DNA of 64,000 nucleotides. Origin: Heterodera schachtii. Taxonomy: Eukaryota; Nematoda; Chromadorea; Rhabditida; Heteroderidae. The notes beneath the pieces are model-generated. The model did no database searches. It saw only the letters and a list, made by a program, of their open reading frames with translations, and was not told the origin of the DNA. How positions within the stretch are numbered: position 1 is the stretch's first letter; every line of letters starts with the position of its first letter. Of the stretch, positions 38,510 through 48,499 are shown piece by piece. Position numbers and translations under genes: made by a program. Where the stretch lies: the NCBI GenBank assembly GCA_023374025.1, contig SIJG01000037.1, forward strand, positions 213,680 to 277,679, written 5' to 3'.

Positions 38510-41500
38510 TCATGCCGATGCTTCGTTCTGCTGCTGGTGCTTCATAAAGTCTCTGTAAATGCGCAACTTTCTCTGAATGGCCGTGGGCGCGTCGCCCACG
38601 GCGTTCGTTGGGTCTCTGCTCATTGCCTGAGGGAACGCTTTTTTAGCATCGAATGGACGGCTTGCCGCCGATGACCCCGTCAAACGATTAGAGTTTGGGA
38701 AATGTCACTAAGTTTCCCGCAATAAAAAAGTTTTTTTGTCGGGATTTGACCCCTCTTTTCCCAGAAAGGGACCACGGGTAAATCTCAAGCTTACGCTCCT
38801 TCCACGAAAACGCTTTTTTCGGTAATCGTTCACATCATTGATTCCATAAAAAAGGCAAAAAAGGTCGTTTTTTTGGGATTCTAAGAAATACTCGAGGGTT
38901 ATGGAAGGTGATGATCACGAATCAAACATCAGATTGTCATATAAATCATCTAATCTATGACTTTCATCAAGTGATTTTTCGTCAATTTTTTTTTTTTTTT
39001 GATGAGTTTTTATTTTTTTTGCCCTTTGTTCATTCACAAAAAAACTCCATCCAACATACTGTTTTGTTTATACTTTTATGTACTTGAATATGCATAATGA
39101 TTGAATTTATCTTTGTGGATGAACAACAGTAAAAAAGTGAAACCCATCACAAAAAAAATGACGAAAAATCAGTTGATGAAATCATAGAGTTAGATGATTT
39201 ATATGACAATCTGATGTTTGATTCGTGATAAGCACCCTCGATAACCCCCGAGTAGAGAAAGGCAAATCAACATTTTTCTCTTAGCGAACATTGTTTTAAT
39301 AAATATCAACATTGACGTTGATATTTAAGGGGCCATACGCCAGACGATTGAGACAGGGGGGGTGTCTCGGGACCGATTTTTCATACGAAGGTCCAAATTT
39401 TTCTCCGGCGATGACCTTTTGCTAGTCAGACCACTTTTTCTGACGACCTTTTTTTTGCTACTCAGACACCTTTTTTTGGGCGCGTTTTTCCAAAATTTTT
39501 GGGGAAGGGCGCGGGGCGGTCCGGCGGTGCCGATAGGCGCCGCCGGAAAAATTTTTGAATTTTGTATGGATTTCGCTAAGGAAATTATGCAAATTTTAAA
39601 TTTTCCCCCTTCGTTACGGCCCCCCTTCACGACGACCCCTCCCTCTTTTACAGCCGCCCCCCTTACGACGAACGATGGGGGGGTGTCCGAGGCCTCTTAC
39701 GACGAGGGGGGGGGGGGGGGTGTGTCGAGACACCCCTTGTACATGTATGATCAATGTAATATCAACGCTATTTTTAAAATTTCGGTAATTTTTTAAAGTT
39801 TAAAGCAATTTTTTAAAAATGACTTTTGGCGGAAAAATGAAATGGGGAGAGAGATAACAGAAAAGTGAGAGGGTGTTATATTCAGCCCCAGTCATACAAA
39901 AGCATTTTTGGTGAAGAAAAATAAAGAAAAATTAATTAAAAAGAGAGTGTTATGGGAAGAGATTTAAGACAGAGAGAGAATAGAGAACATAGTGAGGAAT
40001 CTGCGTCTCTTACCAAAAGAATCAGCGAAGAAAAGACATAAACTCCCTCCCCATTGCGCTCTCTATTGGAATTATTTTCTCTACCCTCCTTCATCAAAAA
40101 TGTTTTGTATGACTGGGACTGAGATCCAGCACTCTCTCATTTTTGCGTTATCTCTCGCACTAAAATTATAAACCGCTCATATAAATTTTTAAAAATTATC
40201 GTAATTTTTAAAAATTACGTTGATATTTGCGTTGATGGCATAATGTTAGTTGATTTAATTAAATATCAACATTTAAATTGATACTCCGCAAAAAGCAATA
40301 AAAAGGTTGATTTGCCATTCTCTACCCCCGAGTAATTCTCAGAATCGCAAAAAACGACAGTTTTTTGCCTTTTAAAACACCTCATAATCGTCCCCATGTT
40401 TGCTGATCATGTGCTCGCAATACTGAATGTCCGTCTCCAACAGTTTGTGCTCCCGCGGCTTTCGTTCCGTCGTCCGCCGAGTGATCCGTTCCAATCGGAG
40501 CGGCTCAATTTTGATCGGATTTAAAGGTGTCGCCATTCTCTGCAACGGTCGTCGTTATAATTTTGCTTTTTATGGCGACGGTAATAATTTTTACTTGGAT
40601 TTCGTCCACTGGATTGGCCAATTTGTGCACATCCCGCACGAATTGCGTGATCGTTTCTCCCCCGTTCTGCTGCGTCTGTCGTTGGTCCGTCTCTACCGTA
40701 TCCCCGCCACCGTATCCCCCTTCCCTCTTCGTTTTTTGGTCGGTGTTACTCTCTTTCTCTGCTGCTCCTTTTCCTTTCTCTCCTCCTACGCCATTTTCCA
40801 TTAAATGTTTCGTCTGTCCCTTCTCTTCCACTCTCTTCTTCTTCTGCTGTTGCTTTTCCTCTCCTTTCCCCCCTTTTCTCTCTTCTTTTTTCTCGTCCAA
40901 ATTCGCTAATTCGGCACAGTTTTCCTTCTTTTCCATTTCAATTGTTTCTTTTTTTCCTTTTTCCTTCTCCTTTTCCTCCGTTTCTTCTCTTTTCTGCCCA
41001 TTTTCTCCTTTTCTTCCAACCGATTTCTCCTTTTCGTGTTTTTGATTCACTTGTACATTTTTAAGTGCCTCAGCAGTCATACACTTTTCATTGCTAAAAT
41101 GGTGAAAAACAAATATTGGAAAATAGTAGAGTTGTACGGGACCGGGAATTTTGGGAAAAACCGGGACCGGGACTTTTTGGCTGGGAAAACCGGTAAAAAA
41201 CCGGGACTTTTCCCGGTCCCGGTAAAAACCGGGACTTCGTACTCAGTTGTACGTGTTTTTCAGTACCAGGTCCCGGTCCCGTACAACTCTAGAAAATGGA
41301 GAATCCCCTCCTCTCCCATGCGCTTCTCTTCCCCCTCCCCTCCCTCCCTCCCCTCCCCTTCCGTCCCCTCTCCCATGCGCTTCTCTTTCCCCCTCCCCTT
41401 CCTCTTCCGCCTCCCTTGCCCTTCCCCCCTCTTCTCCCTTCAACTCACTTGCCATTTTCGCCATCTTTTGCCGATGCTTTCCCCGCCCTCATTGTCTCCT

Positions 41501-41719
41501 CCTCCTCCTTTTCCGTCCTTATCCGCTTCTTCTCCTTATGTTGTCCTTCCTCTCGTTTCCCTTCTGTCTCCAATATTTGCCTTCTCTCTCTTCCGCTGTT
41601 CCTTTGCCATTGTTTTGCTTTGTTCGCTTTTTTTCGTGCATTATTTTTTCTTTTTGGCCTATTTTTCCAAGTTGAAATTTTGTGGTTGCGTCGAGCATTT
41701 TTTACAGAGCGCATTTTTT
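38510..41719 (-). CDS. nop16: NOP16-like nucleolar protein
   Basis: The C-terminal exons match nucleolar protein 16, a factor in 60S ribosome assembly. Exon about 40500-40381 encodes 'DIQYCEHMISKHGDDYE' and exon 38626-38510 continues 'AMSRDPTNAVGDAPTAIQRK' and 'LRIYRDFMKHQQQNEASA'-stop, the conserved 'HGDDYKAMARD' region and Lys/Arg end. The upstream exon (about 41055-40520) is very rich in Lys and Glu. A first exon near 41719-41580 gives a basic start ('KNARRNHKISTWKNRPKRKN'), as in NOP16. The 1.75-kb last intron (38627-40380) is filled by nested inverted-repeat elements, starting within about 8 bp of the donor. A 165-bp element sits at 41127-41291, between upstream exons. The Lys/Glu insert is not typical of NOP16. 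Confidence 0.72.
38851..40374. mobile_element. Foldback element, interrupted by a hAT-type element
   Basis: Left arm from 38851 (AAAGGCAAAAAAGGTCG) and right arm ending at about 40374 pair with few mismatches. Long central arms at about 38910-38965 and 39172-39230 (CAGATTGTCATATAAATCAT and its complement) also pair. The right arm is split at 39252/40325 by a 1072-bp insertion. Without the insertion the foldback element would be about 450 bp. Confidence 0.8.
39253..40324. mobile_element. 1072-bp hAT-type non-autonomous element with 8-bp TSD
   Basis: Ends are TAGAGAAAGGCAAATCAAC and its complement with one mismatch. Both flanks read CCCCCGAG (39245-39252 and 40325-40332). TA-starting ends plus an 8-bp duplication are hAT hallmarks. 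The interior has no transposase, but holds a further inverted repeat (arms near 39892-39924 and 40091-40122) and a G-rich block at 39640-39740. Confidence 0.88.
41127..41291. mobile_element. 165-bp hAT-type MITE with CCGGGA repeats
   Basis: TIRs are perfect for 21 bp (TAGAGTTGTACGGGACCGGG inward from each end). Flanks are GAAAATAG (41119-41126) and GAAAATGG (41292-41299), an 8-bp duplication with one change. The interior is built of ACCGGGACTTTT-like repeats on both strands. Confidence 0.88.
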
Positions 41720-41759
41720 CTTTAATAATAAATTTCCAGTAAAATGTACACACAACTAA

Positions 41760-42620
41760 ATGGTTTTCCGTTTCCCAATTTCGTTGCTTTTATGGTCAAT
41801 TTAAAAATGAATATTCCAATTGGTACGGGGGGGGGGCGAAGGAAAAGGATGAAAATGAAAATTTATCCATCGCCGTTGGCAATTAATTCTCTTTATTTTT
41901 AACAGTGGTGGCGAAAAAAAAGCATAAAATAAATAATTAAAATGCTTTTGAGGAAAAGCCGAATTATTTATTCCGTCGCTCTTTCCTTTGTTTTTGTTTA
42001 GCTTAACCAAAGTTAAGGCAAACTTTTGGCGATTTTTGTTAAGTTGGAGAAACGGGCGACAAATCGAAGAAAAAGGCCAAAGAAAGGGACGGACGGAAGG
42101 GAAAAGGAAAGAACGAACATTCATTCCGTCACTTTTTCATTTTCTCCCGTCTAAAAAGCGATTTTAAATGTGTTTGAAGACACAACCGCCGATTGAGAGG
42201 GGGGGGGGAGGGAGAGAATGCGTTGGAACAGGCGGAAAAGAGAGGGGGGGAGAAACAGAAAAACGAGACTCAAACGGCGGAAGGGCGGGGGGGGAGACAA
42301 ACACCACACAACACACAGAGCAGAGATTTTTAATTTCACAAATTGTTAATCAATTTCAGGCTAAATTTTAAAATTTTCGGTTTTCTTCCCTTCAGAACAA
42401 AAGAAAGAACCTAACAAATCAAAAACATTAATCATAACGCATTAAACTGCTGCTAATTGAGTACAGTTTCTTTCTTTTTAATCAACACCAGAAATCACCA
42501 AATAAAAACAACAAAACAATTGCGAATACTTCCACATGAATACACTGTCTCAATTAACAATCTCGGCAAAAACGTAAAGTAATTTTAAAAATGTGGAAGA
42601 AATAATTTGGTAAGAAACAG
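41760..42620. other. Spacer between NOP16-like and EARS copy B genes
   Basis: No gene seen. G runs at 41826-41833, 42200-42209 and 42246-42250; short open frames are low-complexity. Both flanking genes are on the minus strand; the NOP16-like start is about 0.9 kb from the stop of EARS copy B. Confidence 0.5.
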
Positions 42621-42623
42621 AAG

Positions 42624-45600
42624 TCAATTTAATTCATTTTTTCCATTTGCTTTCTCTGCCCCTTTCTTTGCTTTCTCTGCCTCTTTCTTTGCCTTCTTCG
42701 TCTCTTTTCCCTCTTTCTTTGTCTCTTTTCCCTCTTTCTTTGTCTCTTTTCCCTCCTTTTTCGTCTCTTTTCCCTCTGGCCCTTTTTGAGCTGCGCTTTT
42801 CGTCTCTTTGCCGTCCGGAATTTCGATGAGTGTCATTGATTTGGTTGTCTTCGCGTCGCAAATGTAAAAGCTTTTGCGCTGAATTTGCAAAATGTCTCCA
42901 CAGTTCACTTTTTGAAGTGCCGGCTCGGCCAACAAAGTGCCAAAATGCTAAAAGAAATAAAAAAATTGTAAAACAAAACAAAATGGGGGCAAATCGAATT
43001 CACCTCACTGTCGCGATTGACGAACTCCTTCCAGTCCTCCTCCTTGCCAATGATCGGAGTGCTGATCAAATGATCAAAACGGAACGTTTTCACCGCGAAG
43101 TTTTCGGCACGTTTCGCCAGCCAAGTGACTTTCAACGTCTTCTTGTAGTCCTGGAAGACAATGACTCCAAAATTAGGGGAATGAATTTGAAATTCGTGCC
43201 CTCCCTCCCCCATTGACTCAGTTCGTTAAATGTGTCCGACCAATGCCGTGACTGATTTTGGCTTATGGTCCCTCCCTGTGGTCTGACATGAGTGGCATTT
43301 TGGCCCGTCTCTCACTTTGTTGTCCAAGTCCAAGTCGACCTCCACCGCCGTTATTCGTCCCCCCTCCGCGCCCTCTTCCCTCCGCACTTGGGCCACTTTC
43401 ATGTTGCCCCAGTTCACAAAGGTGACAATGTCGCCGACTTTGAAGCAATCGGCGTCCGCTCTCTCCACCAGCAAATCGGCGCCGAACCAAATTTCCTTGG
43501 ACTCTCCGTCGGGCTTCTAAACGTGCAATTGTCCGGTCGGCATGGGCGAGACTGGCCAAGTGAATACCTTCGGGTGGAGTGGCACCTGCCCGCACTCCTC
43601 CGCCACAAATTGGCGAACCGTCACCGGCACGAGCGTGGCAGAAGCGTTTTCCAAAGCGGTGTAGCGGGGCGCCACCGGGTCGATGACTTTTCTGTTGAAG
43701 GCCCAGACTTTGTCCCATTCCATCGTGACGACAGAGCGACTTCCGCCTTGTGCCAGAATGAACTGCTTGAGCCCCTCGACGGTCAGCCCCCGGCGAATTA
43801 TGCCACGGACGGTGGGCATTCGCGGGTCGTCCCAGCCGGAGACGAAGCCCTGCTCGACCAGCCAGGTCAACTGAACGAAACAGACAATTGCTAATGTTCA
43901 TCGCTGTCTTTTTGCCCACCTTCCGTTTGCTCATCACAGTGTGTGTCATGTTCAACCGCGCGAATGCCCAAATGCACGGCTTTCGCAGTCCGAGTGAGTC
44001 GCAAATGGTGTTGTACTGCTCGTCCCTGTCCATGTACTCGGTGGTCCTCAGCGCGTGGGTTACTCCTTCCAAACTGTCGACGATGGGACAGGCGAAGTCG
44101 TAGGTTGGGTACACTCTGTCAAAAGGTAATGAATTGCAAAAATGAATTCTGGGACAAATTTGGCGTTTTGCTTTGAGTGTTTTTTATATTTTTCACATTC
44201 TCACTCACTTGTACTTGTCCCCGTGCCGCACGTGACTTTCGCTTTTGCACCGGTAAATTGTCGGGTCGCGCAACGCCCCGTTGTTGTGTTTCATGTCCAT
44301 TTTGATCCTCACGCAGCACTGCTGCCCGCGCTCGCTGCCCTCCTGCATTTCCTTCCACAATGCCAAGTTCTGCTCGACCGCTGAATCAGGGACGGTTCCA
44401 GGAATTTTGTTTTTGGAAAAATTTGGGTAAGGGAGTCTTGGAAGGGATACCATAAAGGAAAAATCGAATAATTTCGGCACAAAATACCATTCTTCCCTAA
44501 AAATTTCGAGTATGGACGGGTCTTTGGGGGTGGGGGTACGTATCTCGTGACCGTTTTTGCTCTGAATGTGCCGTTTCGTACGGTGTCAAACCTCAAAAGT
44601 TACCATTTCCTCTGTTCCGCGACTCCACCCGCTCCTCGCGTTCCTTCCGCATTTGCTCAGCTTCGGTGTCGTCGACGTAGGCCTTCCCAGCGACCAGCAA
44701 TTGCTGACAAAAGTCCAAAAGGGCGTCAAAATGGTCCGAAGTCCGACTCATTTGGTCCCATTCGACTTGCAACAGGCGCAGGTCTTCTTCGATCACCTGA
44801 ATTAGAAAGCATTGGGTTTAAGCATTGTGATGAAAAAGCGAAAGATTTTTAATGGTTTTGAAATGGTAACCCCAAAAATCTGAGAAATGTGAAACAAAAC
44901 CTTCTCGAAGTGTGCGTCCTCTTTGGCCGGGTTTGTGTCATCGAAGCGCAGAATCAGCCGACCTTCGAATTGGTGCCGGTAGAACTGATTGAGCAGTGCG
45001 GCCTTGGCATGTCCAATGTGCAAATAACTGAAATAAATTAGTAACTCGTCCGTCAGTTCTGTCCATTTCCGAAAAAATGTCAAATTCCTATGAGTTTTTT
45101 TCACGGTCATAAAATAATCACGAATATATGACATTCTTTTCGACTAATTTCAAACCCCGGACCCAAATTTGAACAAAAAGTCAAAATTCAAATTTTCAAT
45201 TTTCCATTTTTAGTCTAAGAATGGTTTAAATGACCTTTTATTGAAGCACTGATGATATTCAGTTCGTTTTCGTGTATTTAAACAAAGTTTGAAGAAAAAT
45301 CTAAAAATTTTGAATTTCGATTTTTTGTTCGAACTCGGGTCCAGGATTCGGAATTGGTCGAATTAATGTAATATTCGTGATCAGCGACCCTCAAAACCCC
45401 ATAAGACATGTTTTCATTTTTTTAGAAGAAAAAATTTTTATTCCAAAGGGGGGGGGGAGGGCACCAGCTTCACTATTATCGGGAATTTTTTTCAAGTGGT
45501 AAATTTCAATAATTCTCCCCCCCCCCCTCCATCGCTGGCATTTTTTGTTCTCATTAATTTCCGCCGCCTTTGATTATGAAGATTCCCTCCCCTCTTTCCG

Positions 45601-45826
45601 CTCGATTATGTGCTTGTCGCCGCGTAAAAATAAAATAAAAATTTTGATTGAAAATTTGTTAAAATTTCTTTCATTTCTCTTTCTCTCCCCTTGTTCTATT
45701 ATGATCAGTGATCACAACAACATTCACTCACCCGCTTGCTTCGGGCGGAAAACGCACCACCACCTTTCCCATCTCGGCACCATCCAATTCTACGAACTTT
45801 CCCTCGTCGCGCGTCTGTTTAGCCAT
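42624..45826 (-). CDS. ears-1: Cytosolic glutamyl-tRNA synthetase, copy B
   Basis: This is the mirror copy of the gene at 32494. Exons: 45826-45732, 45027-44901, 44796-44604, 44380-44209, 44115-43920, 43870-43568, 43516-43316, 43150-43004 and 42947-42624. Exons 1 to 8 have the same length as in copy A. I see only five residue differences in the shared part (V for A in the first exon, N for D after 'YTAL', D for E in 'RADADCFK', F for V in 'VKTFRFD', T for A near the end). All catalytic motifs are intact. The C-terminus diverges from copy A after GKETKSA into a Lys/Glu tail with four GKETKKE-type units and ends at 42624. Intron 1 is 704 bp against 953 bp in A. The N-terminal GST-like domain is absent here too. 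Confidence 0.93.
45058..45410. mobile_element. Inverted-repeat element in EARS intron 1 (both copies)
   Basis: A foldback segment with GGGTCGCTGATCACGAAT and GACCAATTCCGAATCC motifs occupies intron 1 of copy B; the equivalent in copy A is about 33175-33515 and lacks a 25-bp piece. It is related to the element at 6072-6402. Confidence 0.6.
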
Positions 45827-46200
45827 CTCCAAATTCAAGAGCAACAATCAGAAAAGAGTTGTCTGAATCCCGAATTAAAAATGCGGGATTTCGGATGGAT
45901 TTCGTGCGGGATCCAGTCCCGCTCCAGGCTCTTTCCGAATTTGACGCTTGCCGAAAAAAGATACGGAAATTTTCGGCAATTTGTTAATGCTGGAAAATAC
46001 AAACAACAATTCGCCAATTTGAAATACTTTTCAGTTCTATAAAATTAGGTGTCATTGTAAGCCATTTGCCAAGCTTTTCCAAAATGAAAAAGTTAAGAAA
46101 AAGTATAAAAAATTTCGAGTTTTTTCAATTTTCGTTTCTAACCTTTTTGGTAATGGTCTAATCACCAAGCAATATGTAGCTTAGAAAAAGTTTCTAAACA

Positions 46201-46570
46201 TGTCAAGCTTATCTCTGAAAACAGTCGTTGTCCCTATTAGCGGATGGTCCGATTTTACAAGAATTGGGGAAAGTCATGCCAAATGCAATTTCTGTAAAAT
46301 GACAGTAAAAAGGAACCACAAAGTTGAAAAATTACCTGGAAAAGAAGCAAAAAGCCTAACACAAGATAAAAAGGAAGCCGAACGCAAAAGGAAAAGGGTG
46401 AAAGGACAAAAAAGTGCAAGTGACAAATTAAAAGCCAAAATAATTATTTTATTTAAATTTAATTTAATAATTTATTATTCAAATATTCGCTACATAATCA
46501 TTAGGGCTTCCTTTTTTAGGCACAAAAATCGCGAAATAGGCACTTAAAAAGGCACAAAATCCTCTAATAG
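46201..46570 (+). pseudogene. hAT/BED-finger transposase remnant
   Basis: The frame from 46201 encodes 'SGWSDFTRIGESHAKCNFCK', with the W-x-F and C-x2-C spacing of a BED zinc finger, the DNA-binding start of many hAT transposases. It is followed by a Lys-rich stretch and then decays. From 46502 TAGGGCTTCC is followed by repeated AGGCAC units like hAT subterminal repeats. No catalytic domain is seen, so this is a fragment or internally deleted copy. Confidence 0.55.
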
Positions 46571-47109
46571 GCAATAAAAATTTTTATTAACGCTTTTTAG
46601 GTAACAAAACAATAAAAACTTAAATATTTCAATTGTAAACGAAATTACTTAAATATTTAATTTAAATTAATTAAATTAAATCAGATTTAAGCATTAATCA
46701 TAGATCGCAATTCATGGTAATTTAAGTTAAAAAATTCTCAGTTCTTCTTCTCGCCTTTTTGGGCTTCTGTTCTCGCTCTCGCAACATTCCTGGAATGGGC
46801 CCAAAGTGTGAAATGTGAACGGAACTGATTCAATTATTTAACAGTGATTCAAAAGTTTGTTTTGCATAAGAAGCAAAAAACAAAAGGCCGTTTTCGATTT
46901 GCACACATTTCAGCCCTCGCTGATCAGCAGATCAGCTTATTTTAGCCAATGAGTAGTGCCCATTTGGCAATCGATCGATCGATGCTTTTTGAAAATGGCT
47001 GCTCAGGTGATCGGAACGCCGGTTGGATAAGCCATTCACTTCGCCATTCAGTCAATCAGTCCATTCTTAATTGTTTCATTTTATCCTCCAAATTATACGA
47101 CAAATAAAA

Positions 47110-47627
47110 ATGGCCAACGATCAGCCGACAATTAATGAAAATGGCAAATCGAACGAACAAAACGAAATGAACGAAGGAGAGACAATGGGGGAACAGAACG
47201 GAGCGGGTAATTATTAACTTATAAAAGGCATCCTTTTTATAAAAAAAAAAAAATGTTAAGCGCCTGCGGATTTTCTGGGCCTTAACGCATTGCGAAATGC
47301 GATCAGTGCCATTGGGGAAGCGATGGCCGAACTCGGTGAAAATGGGGGGGGGGGGGGAATTGTGGGATTGGGTCTACACCGATCAGCTCATTTCAAAATG
47401 CAGCGGAGACATCGGCACAACATTTACGGCAATATGTGGGCGGAGATGGGACAGGGCAATGGCACGAGGAGGGAGGAGAACGAGTGGAGGAGAACGTGGC
47501 ATTGACAGCGGCAAGCGAAGTGGGCATGGCGACGAATTACGAACAGAGCGACCGAGGACAATGGGTTAAGGGAGAGGAAGAAGCGGTGGAGAAATACACA
47601 GGTGGAGAGAGGAAAAAAACCGATTGA
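47110..47627 (+). CDS. Small acidic protein of unknown function
   Basis: The ATG at 47110 opens a hydrophilic first exon ('MANDQPTINENGKSNEQNEM') to a GTAATT donor at about 47207. A second exon from an acceptor near 47261 gives 'PADFLGLNALRNAISAIGEA' and 'MAELGEN'. After a G run (47345-47359) the most gene-like frame is 'NAAETSAQHLRQYVGG' to an acidic end and stop at 47627. The join across the G run is unclear; it may be an intron or a length error in the run. No family recognised. Confidence 0.45.
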
Positions 47628-47639
47628 GATAGGAGAGAT

Positions 47640-48490
47640 AGTAGGGAAGGCGGAGAGAGGAAGGGAGACAGACAGATTGAGATAGTAAGGTGATTAAAGA
47701 GAGAAAGGGAGACAGACAAACGGAGACAAAAAAAAAAGAGTTGGGAAGACGGAGAGGGAAGAGATATAACAAACAAATAATCCCTTTAAAATCAAATTGC
47801 GGCGATGGCACTTTTCCTTTGCTTTCAGTGACACCTCTTTCCGTGAATGCTTCAATTGGCAATGACTGAAAAAGAGCAGAAAATCAGAAGTGGTTTTGCC
47901 AAGTTTCCACAAATTAACTCATTATTGTCCCTTAATTAACCCGGACACTTCCGAAATGATTTATCATTTAACCAATGGAAAATATTTTATGTTTTTTGTC
48001 CATTAATTTTTGTTACTTTTTATAAAAGTGAAATTTGATCTGATGTGAGTCAGATTTTGTCGATTGTTCATTTACTTTTGAGATGGACAAATGAATGAAA
48101 ATACAAACGAAAAACGAAACGAAGAAAAAGAAAAGAGACGAAAAGATTTGGGGGGGGGGGGAAACAATGGGACAGCAAACACTGACCAGGGAAATGGGAG
48201 GAGAAGCACAACACGGGGAGGGACAGGGGAAGGGGAGGAAAAGGAGGGAGGAGGGGAAAGAAAGGGTCACGCCGACCAAAGGGACGACGGGCAGATCAGT
48301 TGCTGATCAGACGGCACAACATTCGCAAATCAGCTTAAAAACATTTGCCAGATCAGTCCCCCCCCCTAATTAAGCAGCTGTCCTTAATTGAGCACGGATT
48401 CTCTGTCCGGCAATGATTCGCTTTGCTTCTTCCATTAAACGTACTGATAAACAGTACAAAAAAAAACTTTCCCTCAGTGTAATTACGGCT
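47640..48490. other. Spacer upstream of the chitinase-like gene
   Basis: GA-rich stretch at 47640-47760, AT-rich centre, G run at 48152-48161 and purine-rich DNA to 48260. Short frames only. The chitinase promoter and first exon probably lie here but I cannot place them. Confidence 0.4.
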
Positions 48491-48499
48491 CTTTAAGAC

